Source: a beta proteobacterium AAP51 (GTDB lineage Bacteria; Pseudomonadota; Gammaproteobacteria; Burkholderiales; Burkholderiaceae_C). From it: a stretch of 64,000 nucleotides of DNA. The stretch is taken from positions 1 to 64,000 of the forward strand of contig LJHT01000061.1 of assembly GCA_001295905.1 (NCBI GenBank), in the 5' to 3' direction. Position numbers and translations under genes: made by a program. A model generated the notes under the pieces. That model worked only from the letters and a program-made list of their open reading frames with translations, had not been told where the DNA came from and did no database searches. Position 1 is the first letter of the stretch, and the number at the start of each line of letters is the position of its first letter. Below, one piece after another: positions 56,523 to 64,000 of the stretch.

Positions 56523-56851
56523 GCGCCCCCGTTCAGCGGCTGATGGCGCTGCACCCGCTGCGGACAGGGCGTCTCCCGGCAAGGGCCGTGTGCCTGACTC
56601 TCGCTGCCGCCGGCCTGGCAGGCTGCGCCAACATGAGCATCGGCATCGGCCTGCCCATCGGCGGTTTCGGCGGCGTGGGGGTCACCGTGGGTGGTGACGG
56701 CCGCGTCGGCGCCGCCGTGGGGGCGGGCAAGGGGCCTGTGGCGGTGGAGGTGGGCACCACGCTGCCGCCGGCCAAGGCCACGGCCTCTGCAGCCTCAGCG
56801 CCTGCCGCCGCGCCGGCTTCGGCGCCCCAGCCCGCGCAGCGCCCCCAGTAG
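56519..56851 (+). CDS. Small Gly/Ala-rich lipoprotein
   Basis: 110 residues. A hydrophobic signal with lipobox (LTLAAAGLAGC, Cys36) is followed by a Gly-rich segment with GIGLPIGGFGGVGVTVGGDG and an Ala/Pro tail. It is probably an outer-membrane or periplasmic lipoprotein of unknown function. Its ATG overlaps the monooxygenase stop (ATGA), so it appears to be the last gene of the acyl-CoA dehydrogenase operon. A later start is possible because the first 20 residues are unusually long for a signal n-region. Confidence 0.65.
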   Translation: MSAPVQRLMALHPLRTGRLPARAVCLTLAAAGLAGCANMSIGIGLPIGGFGGVGVTVGGDGRVGAAVGAGKGPVAVEVGTTLPPAKATASAASAPAAAPASAPQPAQRPQ

Positions 56852-56868
56852 ACGGGGGCGCCGGCGCT

Positions 56869-58443
56869 TCACTTCACGTTGGTGAAGCGCATGTGCGGGT
56901 TGTCGTTGGAGCGGTGCAGCGTGGTGACGTTGGTCTTCATGGCCCACGGGCGCACCTGGTGGTGCAGCGGAATCACCAGCACTTCGTCCTTGATGCGCAC
57001 CAGGGCCTCGCGGATCATGCCGTTGCGCTTGGCCACGTCGGGCTCGGCCTTCATGGCGTCGTTCAGGCGGTCGACCACGGGGTCGCTGATGCGGCCGAAG
57101 TTGAAGTTGCCGTCGGCACCGCTGGTGCGCGTGCGGATGAGCGACTGAATGGCGTACTGCGCGTCGTAGGTGGCCACGCCCCAGCCCAGCATGTACAGCG
57201 AAGTGTCGAAGTTCTGGAACTTCTGGCTGTAGGTGGCGAAGTTCTCGGCCGCCAGCTGCGCCTTCACGCCGATGCGCGCCCACATGGCCACGATGGCCTG
57301 GCAGACCTCCTCGTCGTTGACGTAGCGGTTGTTCGGGCAGCTGAAGCGCACCTCGAAGCCACTCGGGTAGCCCGCATCGGCCAGCAGCTTCTTCGCGCCT
57401 TCGACATCGACCTTGGCGGGTTGATCGAGCTCGGCCGTGTGGCCGTTGACGCCCGGCGCCACCAGGATGCCCGCCGGCACCGACAGGCCGCGCATGATGT
57501 TGCGCTGGATGGCCGTGCGGTCGATGCTCATGTTCAGCGCCTGGCGCACGCGCTTGTCGGCAAACGGGTTCTTGCCCTTGACGTTGCTGTACTTCAGCTC
57601 GGGGCTGCCCAGGTCCATCACCAGGAAGATGGTGCGCACCTCGGGGCCTTCCAGCACCTGCAGCTTCTTGTCGTTGCGCAGGCGGGCCACGTCCTGTGTG
57701 GGGATGTCGGTCAGCAGGTCGACGTCACCCGCCAGCAAGGCCGCCACGCGCGTGGGGTCGCTCTTGATGGGCGTGTAGATCACTTCCTTGACGTTGCCGC
57801 CGGTCTTGTCCCACCACTCAGGGTTGGCCACCATGTTCACGCGCTGCTCGGGCTGCCAGCCCGTCACGCGGAAGGCGCCGGTGCCGTTCACGTTGCGGGA
57901 GGCGAAGTTCTCTTCCTTGGCCTTGTAGTCCTGCACGTTGGCGCTGCGGTTCTTCTCGGCCCAGCCCTTGCTCATGATGAAGAAGTAGGCCAGGTTGCGC
58001 AGCAGGATGGGCGAGGGCGCGGCCAGGATGAGATCGACGGTGTGGTTGTCGATCTTCTTCACCTCGTTCACGCCGGTGACGTAGATGCCCATCGTGCCCT
58101 GGGGCTGGCGGATGCGGTTGAAGCTGAACACCACGTCGTCGGCGGTCAACGGCGAGCCGTCGTGGAATTTCACGCCCTTGCGCAGTTCGAAGCGCACCTG
58201 CGTCGGGCTGATGAAAGTCCACTTGGTGGCCAGCGCGGGCTCGATCTCGTAGGTGGCGCTGTAGCGGGTGAGGCCCTCGTACGCATGCGCCAGCACCGTG
58301 TTGGTGGTGGCGTGGTTCTGCGAATGCGGGTCCATCGTCAGGATGTCGTTCTGCGCGGCCCAGCGCACGGTCTGGGCCTGGGCCGGGGCGGTGGCCAGTG
58401 CGAACACGGCGGCAGCAGCGGCCAACAGGGTCTTGAGCTTCAT
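56869..58443 (-). CDS. ABC transporter substrate-binding protein, family 5
   Basis: A 524-residue periplasmic protein with signal peptide (KTLLAAAAAVFALATAPAQA, then QTVRW). SBP family 5 features are DILTMDPHSQNHATTN, YEGLTRYSATYEIEPALATKW, LRKGVKFHDGSPLTADDVVF and FADKRVRQALNMSIDRTAI. It would bind peptides or other amphiphilic solutes for import. No permease or ATPase genes accompany it, so it is an orphan here. It is convergent with the lipoprotein gene (17-bp gap). Confidence 0.92.
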   Translation of the reverse strand: MKLKTLLAAAAAVFALATAPAQAQTVRWAAQNDILTMDPHSQNHATTNTVLAHAYEGLTRYSATYEIEPALATKWTFISPTQVRFELRKGVKFHDGSPLTADDVVFSFNRIRQPQGTMGIYVTGVNEVKKIDNHTVDLILAAPSPILLRNLAYFFIMSKGWAEKNRSANVQDYKAKEENFASRNVNGTGAFRVTGWQPEQRVNMVANPEWWDKTGGNVKEVIYTPIKSDPTRVAALLAGDVDLLTDIPTQDVARLRNDKKLQVLEGPEVRTIFLVMDLGSPELKYSNVKGKNPFADKRVRQALNMSIDRTAIQRNIMRGLSVPAGILVAPGVNGHTAELDQPAKVDVEGAKKLLADAGYPSGFEVRFSCPNNRYVNDEEVCQAIVAMWARIGVKAQLAAENFATYSQKFQNFDTSLYMLGWGVATYDAQYAIQSLIRTRTSGADGNFNFGRISDPVVDRLNDAMKAEPDVAKRNGMIREALVRIKDEVLVIPLHHQVRPWAMKTNVTTLHRSNDNPHMRFTNVK

Positions 58444-58528
58444 CAGCGGGGTCCTCTTGCGGGGATGGCGAAGCCGCGAATGCTAGGGCTTTGTGCGGCC
58501 CCGGTCACCGGGGACCCGCCTGGGGGCT

Positions 58529-58834
58529 TCAGTCGGCTTGCAGTTCGGCGTCGCAGCCCTGGGCGGCGGCGATCCAGCGCCGCGCCAGCCGCTGCGCCCA
58601 GGCCGCCGGCAGCCAGGGCAGCCAGCGGCGAGGCTGCACCAGCACCCCGCACACATAGCGGGCATCGGCGGCGCGCCATTGCAGCGCGCGGCAACGGCCG
58701 TGGCGCCGGCCCGACAGCAGCATGCCCAGCGGGCAGGGCACGGCGGCGCAGCACACGCCGCAGCCGTTGCAGGCGGCGCCGGTGGGCGGCTTGGCGGGGG
58801 CGTCGATGCGCAGCATCACGGTGCGGTGTCGCAT
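58529..58834 (-). CDS. Cysteine-rich small protein, possible metal-cluster protein
   Basis: 101 residues. Six Cys are packed in ACNGCGVCCAAVPCPLGM (C-x2-C-x2-CC-x4-C type), with further Cys in GRCRALQWRAADARYVCGVL and AAQGCDAEL. The pattern resembles proteins that bind zinc or an iron-sulfur cluster, but I do not recognise a named family. The C-terminal half is Trp/Arg/Ala-rich. It has no membrane helix. It lies upstream of and co-directional with the solute-binding protein gene, and divergent from sucA. Confidence 0.65.
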   Translation of the reverse strand: MRHRTVMLRIDAPAKPPTGAACNGCGVCCAAVPCPLGMLLSGRRHGRCRALQWRAADARYVCGVLVQPRRWLPWLPAAWAQRLARRWIAAAQGCDAELQAD

Positions 58835-58977
58835 GGCCGCCGCAGTTTCGCGGTGCTGCGCGCCGGCTTGTCAGCAAAACAGAGGGGTGTAGGGCGCCCA
58901 ATCCTGCGCATCAGAAGCGCGAGGAGCGCCGGCCGGGGTGTTAGAGTGCCGGCCTGAATGAACGGTCCTTCCCGTCC

Positions 58978-59005
58978 CCTTGCTGGCAAGTCCACAGCAG
59001 CAAGG
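58978..59005 (+). promoter_or_regulatory. Hairpin in the sucA upstream region
   Basis: CCTTGCTG (58978-58985) and CAGCAAGG (58998-59005) are complementary with a 12-nt loop, about 95 bp before sucA. TAGAGT at 58942 is a possible -10. The function is unknown. Confidence 0.35.
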
Positions 59006-59099
59006 CGGGTCGCAATCCGCTCGCCCGGTGCAGCCGGGGCCGCGGAAGGTTGATCAACCCATCGGAGCCTTGGAAACCAGGGCGAAAGGTGAGCGAAAG

Positions 59100-61958
59100 A
59101 TGATGCAGCAACACAGGGCGAACTCGTACCTGTTCGGGGGCAATGCGCCCTACGTGGAAGAGTTGTACGAGGCCTACCTCGACAACCCCGGCAGCGTGCC
59201 CGACAACTGGCGCACGTACTTCGACAACCTGCAGCACGTGCCGGCCACCGATGGCAGCACCGCGCGCGATGTCGCCCACGCCCCCGTCGTCGAAAGTTTC
59301 GCGCAGCGCGCCAAGGCCAACGCCTTCGCGCTGAAGGCCAGCGAGGCCGACCTGGCCGTTGCGCGCAAGCAGGTGCACGTGCAGAGCCTGATTGCGGCCT
59401 ACCGCTTCCTGGGCAGCCGCTGGGCCGACCTCGACCCGCTCAAGCGCACCGAGCGCCCGCGCATTCCCGAACTCGAGCCGTCGTTCTACGACCTGACCGA
59501 GTCGGACATGGACATCACCTTCTCGGCGGCCAACACCTACTTCACCAAGGCCGAGAACATGACCCTGCGCGAGATCGTGCAGGCCCTGCGCGACACCTAC
59601 TGCCGCACGGTGGGCGCCGAGTTCATGCACTGCACCGACCCGGCCGAAAAGCGCTGGTGGCAAGAGCGCCTGGAGTCGCGCCGCAGCAGCCCGAGCTTCA
59701 GCGCCGACGAAAAGAAGCACATCCTCGACCGCCTCACCGCCGCCGAAGGCCTGGAGCGCTACCTGCACACCAAGTATGTCGGCCAGAAGCGCTTCAGCCT
59801 GGAAGGCGGCGAGAGCTTCATCGCCAGCATGGACGAGGTGGTGCAGCGCGCCGGCACCAACGGCGTGCAGGAGATCGTGATCGGCATGGCCCACCGCGGC
59901 CGCCTGAACGTGCTCGTCAACACCCTGGGCAAGATGCCGGCCGACCTCTTCGCCGAGTTCGACCACACGGCCAAGGAAGACCTGCCCGCCGGTGACGTGA
60001 AGTACCACCAGGGCTTCAGCAGCGACGTCACCACCCCCGGCGGCCCGGTGCACCTGAGCCTGGCCTTCAACCCCAGCCACCTGGAGATCGTGAACCCGGT
60101 GGTCGAGGGCAGCGTGAAGGCGCGCATGGAGCGCCGCGGCGACAAGGAAGGCAACCAGGTGCTGCCCGTGCTGGTGCATGGCGACGCCGCCTTTGCCGGC
60201 CAGGGCGTGGTGATGGAGACGCTGGCGCTGGCGCAGACGCGCGGCTACTACACCGGCGGCACGGTGCACATCGTCATCAACAACCAGATCGGCTTCACCA
60301 CCAGCGACCCGCGCGACAGCCGCAGCACGCTGTACTGCAGCGACGTGGTGAAGATGATCGAGGCCCCCGTGCTGCACGTGAACGCCGACGACCCCGAGGC
60401 CGTGGTGTGGTGCACGCAGTTGGCCATGGACTACCGCCAGCAGTTCAAGAAGGACGTGGTGGTCGACATCATCTGCTACCGCAAGCTGGGCCACAACGAG
60501 CAGGACACGCCCTCGCTCACCCAGCCGCTGATGTACAAGAAGATCGCGCAGCACCCGGGCACGCGCAAGCTTTATGGCGACAAGCTCGTGGCCCAGGGCG
60601 TGCTGCCCGAGACCGGCCCCGACGAGATGGTGAAGGCCTACCGCGCCGCCATGGACGAAGGCCGCCACACCGTGGACCCGGTGCTCACCAACTTCAAGAG
60701 CAAGTACGCGGTGGACTGGGCGCCCTTCCTCGGCAAGAAGTGGACCGACGCCGCCGACACCGCGCTGCCGCTGGCGGAGATCAAGCGCCTGAGCGAGCGG
60801 CTCACCACGGTGCCGGGCAACTTCAAGGTGCACCCGCTGGTGGAGAAGGTGCTGGCCGACCGCGCGGCCATGGGCCGTGGCGAGATCAACGTCGACTGGG
60901 GCATGGGCGAGACCCTGGCCTATGCCTCGCTGGTAGCCAGCGGCTACGCCGTGCGCCTGAGCGGTGAAGACTGCGGCCGCGGCACCTTCGTGCACCGCCA
61001 TGCCGTGCTGCACGACCAGAACCGTGAGCGTTACGACGAAGGCAGCTACATCCCGCTGCAGAACGTGGCCGAGGGCCAGGCGCCTTTCGTCGTCATCGAC
61101 TCCATCCTTTCGGAAGAGGCGGTGCTGGGCTTCGAGTACGGCTATGCCGCCGCCGAGCCCAACACGCTGACGATCTGGGAAGCGCAGTTCGGTGATTTCG
61201 CCAACGGCGCGCAGGTGGTCATCGACCAGTTCATCGCCAGCGGCGAGGTGAAGTGGGGCCGCGTCAACGGCCTGACGCTGATGCTGCCGCACGGCTACGA
61301 GGGCCAGGGCCCCGAGCACAGCAGCGCGCGGCTCGAGCGCTTCATGCAGCTGGCGGCCGACAACAACATGCAGATCGTGCAGCCCACCAGCGCCAGCCAG
61401 ATCTTCCACCTGCTGCGCCGGCAGATGGTGCGGCAGTTCCGCAAGCCGCTGATCATCTTCACGCCCAAGAGCCTGCTGCGCGCGAAGGACGCCACCAGCC
61501 CGCTGGCCGAATTCACCAAGGGCGAGTTCAAGACCGTCATCGGACCGGCCCGCGCCGAGGTGGAAGGCGAGAAGGTCAAGCGCGTCATCTGCTGCTCGGG
61601 CAAGGTGGCCTACGACCTGATCAAGAAGCGCGACGAGAAGAAGGCCTGGGACGTGGCCATCATCCGCGTGGAGCAGCTCTATCCCTTCCCGCACAAGGCC
61701 TTCGCGGCCGAGATGAAGCGCTTCCCGAATGCCACCGACGTGGTGTGGTGCCAGGACGAGCCACAGAACCAGGGCGCCTGGTTCTACGTGCAGCACTACG
61801 TGCACGAGAACATGCTCGACGGCCAGAAGCTGGGCTATGCGGGCCGGCCCGCCAGCGCCTCGCCGGCCGTGGGCTATTCGCACCTGCACCAAGAACAGCA
61901 GAAGGCGCTGCTCGACCAGGCTTTCGGCAAGCTCAAAGGCTTCGTGTTGACGAAGTGA
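59100..61958 (+). CDS. sucA: 2-oxoglutarate dehydrogenase E1 component
   Basis: A 952-residue ThDP-dependent decarboxylase of the TCA cycle. N-terminal segment LFGGNAPYVEELYEAYLDNP is followed by RFSLEGGESFIASMDEVVQR, GMAHRGRLNVLVNTLGK, YHQGFSSDVTTPGGPVHLSL, HGDAAFAGQGVVMETLALAQ, and the diphosphate-binding stretch VVVDIICYRKLGHNEQDTPS. The C-terminal HGYEGQGPEHSSARLERFMQ belongs to the transketolase-like half. Two adjacent ATGs (59100, 59103) share a weak AAGGTGAG site. An open frame farther upstream has no plausible start. Confidence 0.97.
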   Translation: MMQQHRANSYLFGGNAPYVEELYEAYLDNPGSVPDNWRTYFDNLQHVPATDGSTARDVAHAPVVESFAQRAKANAFALKASEADLAVARKQVHVQSLIAAYRFLGSRWADLDPLKRTERPRIPELEPSFYDLTESDMDITFSAANTYFTKAENMTLREIVQALRDTYCRTVGAEFMHCTDPAEKRWWQERLESRRSSPSFSADEKKHILDRLTAAEGLERYLHTKYVGQKRFSLEGGESFIASMDEVVQRAGTNGVQEIVIGMAHRGRLNVLVNTLGKMPADLFAEFDHTAKEDLPAGDVKYHQGFSSDVTTPGGPVHLSLAFNPSHLEIVNPVVEGSVKARMERRGDKEGNQVLPVLVHGDAAFAGQGVVMETLALAQTRGYYTGGTVHIVINNQIGFTTSDPRDSRSTLYCSDVVKMIEAPVLHVNADDPEAVVWCTQLAMDYRQQFKKDVVVDIICYRKLGHNEQDTPSLTQPLMYKKIAQHPGTRKLYGDKLVAQGVLPETGPDEMVKAYRAAMDEGRHTVDPVLTNFKSKYAVDWAPFLGKKWTDAADTALPLAEIKRLSERLTTVPGNFKVHPLVEKVLADRAAMGRGEINVDWGMGETLAYASLVASGYAVRLSGEDCGRGTFVHRHAVLHDQNRERYDEGSYIPLQNVAEGQAPFVVIDSILSEEAVLGFEYGYAAAEPNTLTIWEAQFGDFANGAQVVIDQFIASGEVKWGRVNGLTLMLPHGYEGQGPEHSSARLERFMQLAADNNMQIVQPTSASQIFHLLRRQMVRQFRKPLIIFTPKSLLRAKDATSPLAEFTKGEFKTVIGPARAEVEGEKVKRVICCSGKVAYDLIKKRDEKKAWDVAIIRVEQLYPFPHKAFAAEMKRFPNATDVVWCQDEPQNQGAWFYVQHYVHENMLDGQKLGYAGRPASASPAVGYSHLHQEQQKALLDQAFGKLKGFVLTK

Positions 61959-61987
61959 GCCCAGAAGAACACACCCAGAGATAGACC

Positions 61988-63250
61988 ATGTCAATTGTTG
62001 AAGTGAAGGTTCCGCAGCTCTCCGAATCCGTGGCCGAGGCCACGCTGCTGCAGTGGAAGAAGAAGCCCGGTGACGCCGTTGCCATCGATGAAATCCTCAT
62101 CGAGGTGGAAACCGACAAGGTGGTGCTGGAAGTGCCGGCTCCGGCGGCTGGTGTGCTGGCCGAGATCGTGCAGGCCGACGGCGCCACGGTGACGGCCGAG
62201 CAGCTGATCGCGCGCATCGACACGACCGCGAAGGCCGGTGCCGCAGCACCTGCGGCAGCCCCCGCCGCCCCCGCTGCAGCGCCTGCGGCTGCAGCCGCAG
62301 CAGCACCGGCTTCCACCAGCAAGGCCGGCGTGGCCATGCCGGCCGCCGCCAAGCTGATGGCCGACAACAGCCTGGCGGCAGGCTCCGTGGCTGGCACCGG
62401 CAAGGATGGCCGCGTCACCAAGGGCGATGTGCTGGGCGCCCTGGCGGCACCAGCGCCTGCGCCTGCCCCCGTGGCCGCACCGAAGGCTGCCGCCCCCGCC
62501 GCAGCCCCGCTGCAGCAGGTGGCCGCGCCCGTGGGCAACAGCCTGGGCGAGCGCCCCGAGCAGCGCGTGCCGATGAGCCGCCTGCGCGCGCGCATTGCCG
62601 AGCGCTTGGTGCAGAGCCAGAGCACCAACGCCATCCTCACCACGTTCAACGAAGTGAACATGGCGCCGGTGATGGACATGCGCAAGAAGTTCCAGGAGAA
62701 GTTCGAGAAGGAGCACGGCGTCAAGCTGGGCTTCATGAGCTTCTTCGTGAAGGCCGCCGTGGCGGCGCTGAAGAAGTACCCCATCGTCAACGCCAGCGTC
62801 GACGGCAACGACATCGTCTACCACGGCTACTTCGACATCGGCATCGCCGTGGGCAGCCCGCGCGGCCTGGTGGTGCCGGTGTTGCGCAACGCCGACCAGA
62901 TGAGCTTTGCCGACATCGAGAAGAAGATCGCCGAATACGGCCAGAAGGCCAAGGACGGCAAGCTCGGCATCGAAGAGCTGACCGGCGGCACTTTCAGCAT
63001 CAGCAACGGCGGCACCTTCGGCAGCATGCTCAGCACGCCCATCATCAACCCGCCGCAGAGCGCCATCCTGGGCGTGCACGCCACGAAGGACCGCGCCGTC
63101 GTCGAGAACGGGCAGGTCGTGGTGCGCCCGATGAACTACCTGGCCATGAGCTACGACCACCGCATCATCGACGGCCGCGAAGCCGTGCTGGCGCTGGTGG
63201 CCATGAAGGACGCGCTGGAAGACCCGGCCCGTTTGATGTTCGACATCTGA
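61988..63250 (+). CDS. sucB: Dihydrolipoyllysine succinyltransferase (OGDH E2)
   Basis: A 420-residue enzyme with one lipoyl domain (lipoylated Lys44 in [14 protein letters not shown]). An Ala/Pro linker leads to the E3-binding domain (about residues 113-150, [27 protein letters not shown]). A second linker and the catalytic domain follow, with the active His in [17 protein letters not shown]. It transfers succinyl groups to CoA. It lies 29 nt after sucA and 10 nt before lpd. Confidence 0.97.
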   Translation: MSIVEVKVPQLSESVAEATLLQWKKKPGDAVAIDEILIEVETDKVVLEVPAPAAGVLAEIVQADGATVTAEQLIARIDTTAKAGAAAPAAAPAAPAAAPAAAAAAAPASTSKAGVAMPAAAKLMADNSLAAGSVAGTGKDGRVTKGDVLGALAAPAPAPAPVAAPKAAAPAAAPLQQVAAPVGNSLGERPEQRVPMSRLRARIAERLVQSQSTNAILTTFNEVNMAPVMDMRKKFQEKFEKEHGVKLGFMSFFVKAAVAALKKYPIVNASVDGNDIVYHGYFDIGIAVGSPRGLVVPVLRNADQMSFADIEKKIAEYGQKAKDGKLGIEELTGGTFSISNGGTFGSMLSTPIINPPQSAILGVHATKDRAVVENGQVVVRPMNYLAMSYDHRIIDGREAVLALVAMKDALEDPARLMFDI

Positions 63251-63260
63251 GGCCGGCACG

Positions 63261-64000
63261 ATGAGCAAGCACTTCGACGTCATCGTCATCGGCGGTGGCC
63301 CGGGCGGCTACATCGCCGCCATCCGCGCGGCGCAACTGGGCTTCAACGTCGCCTGCATCGACGAGTGGAAAAACGCCAAGGGCGGCCCCGCCCCGGGCGG
63401 CACCTGCACGAACGTGGGCTGCATTCCCAGCAAGGCGCTGCTGCAGAGCAGCGAGCACTACGAACACGCCGGCCACGCCTTTGCCGAACACGGCATCGGC
63501 CTGAAGGATCTCAGCATCGACGTGAAGAAGATGCTGGCCCGCAAGGACAAGGTGGTCACGCAGAACAACGAAGGCATCCTTTACCTCTTCAAGAAGAACA
63601 AGGTGGCGTTCTTCCACGGCCGCGGTTCCTTTGTGAAGGCGGTGGACGGCGGCTACGAGGTGGCCGTGGGCGACGAAAGCCTGGTGGGCAAGCAGGTGGT
63701 GATCGCCACCGGCTCGACGGCGCGTGCACTGCCCGGCGCGCCTTTCGACGAAGAACACATCCTCAGCAACGACGGCGCCCTGCGCATCGGCGAAGTACCG
63801 GCGAAGCTGGGCGTCATCGGCTCGGGCGTCATCGGCCTGGAGATGGGCAGCGTGTGGCGCCGCCTGGGCGCCGAAGTCACGGTGCTCGAGGGCCTGCCCA
63901 CCTTCCTGGGTGCGGTGGACGAGCAGATCGCGAAGGAAGCGCACAAGCTCTTCATCAAGCAGGGCCTGAAGATCGAGCTGGGCGTGAAGGTGGGCGAGAT
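63261..64000 (+). CDS. lpdA: Dihydrolipoyl dehydrogenase (E3), cut by window edge
   Basis: The first 246 or so residues are visible. The FAD motif is VIVIGGGPGGYIAAIRAAQL. The redox-active disulfide is in GGTCTNVGCIPSKALLQ (CxxxxC). VVIATGSTARALPG is followed by the start of the NAD domain (KLGVIGSGVIGLEMGSVWRR). The interface domain with the catalytic His lies beyond the window. It reoxidises the lipoyl group of SucB. It follows sucB by 10 nt, giving the order sucA-sucB-lpd. Confidence 0.95.
   Translation, partial: MSKHFDVIVIGGGPGGYIAAIRAAQLGFNVACIDEWKNAKGGPAPGGTCTNVGCIPSKALLQSSEHYEHAGHAFAEHGIGLKDLSIDVKKMLARKDKVVTQNNEGILYLFKKNKVAFFHGRGSFVKAVDGGYEVAVGDESLVGKQVVIATGSTARALPGAPFDEEHILSNDGALRIGEVPAKLGVIGSGVIGLEMGSVWRRLGAEVTVLEGLPTFLGAVDEQIAKEAHKLFIKQGLKIELGVKVGE

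Overview
The window is one contiguous piece of a high-GC bacterial chromosome, very probably a betaproteobacterium of the order Burkholderiales (Rubrivivax/Leptothrix/Ideonella-like). This assignment is an inference from gene order and protein character: ilvBHC-pssA-leuA, tRNA-Leu-tig-clpP-clpX-lon, a nadE-glnB pair, hpnCDE, a divergent pair of an ECF sigma operon (with DUF3619 and DUF3106) and ilvB, and strong G/C bias at third codon positions. Coding density is very high and no gap between genes exceeds 300 bases. There is no rRNA, CRISPR array, insertion sequence, integrase or phage gene. Almost everything is housekeeping, so the novelty lies mainly in small and regulatory elements.

Layout. 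1-4183 (minus): chemosensory operon with a soluble double-hairpin receptor, a triple-CheW scaffold and cheB (cut by the window edge). 4409-8890: a DUF72 protein, formate-tetrahydrofolate ligase (TTG start), a WYL regulator and a DUF1648 membrane protein. 8868-16012 (minus): a complete, tightly overlapping cytochrome c maturation operon ccmABCDEFGHI. 16140-18022: a coniferyl-type aldehyde dehydrogenase and a very short flagellar rod-like protein. 18084-21088: divergent membrane-bound and soluble pyrophosphatases. 21129-24422: a GNAT/FemAB-like protein, nadE and glnB. 24481-27311 (minus): ECF sigma factor, DUF3619, DUF3106, RDD and LOG operon.

27411-33751 is the branched-chain amino acid block ilvB-ilvH-ilvC-pssA-leuA. 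It has two notable leaders: hairpins and an 11-codon upstream ORF before ilvB, and a textbook-like attenuator (Leu-rich leader peptide plus hairpin) before leuA. 33871-37309: PBP7-type endopeptidase, IclR regulator and a TIGR03790 protein. 37374-40435 (minus): hpnCDE squalene synthesis. 40486-44933: an RND efflux pair behind a strong promoter carrying a perfect TetR-type palindrome.

44967-51175: tRNA-Leu(TAG), trigger factor, ClpP, ClpX and Lon, with two copies of a dispersed intergenic repeat. 51199-51717: tRNA-Gly, tRNA-Cys and tRNA-Leu(TAA), with hairpins after the first two. 51866-56851: etfBA, acyl-CoA dehydrogenase, nitronate monooxygenase and a small lipoprotein behind two candidate operators. 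56869-58834 (minus): an orphan family-5 solute-binding protein and a Cys-rich mini protein. 59100-64000: sucA, sucB and lpd (cut), the 2-oxoglutarate dehydrogenase complex.

Functionally, the ETF and acyl-CoA dehydrogenase feed electrons to the respiratory chain, whose c-type cytochromes need the Ccm system, and the OGDH genes serve the TCA cycle. The ilv/leu genes form one biosynthetic set that appears to be controlled by leader RNA.
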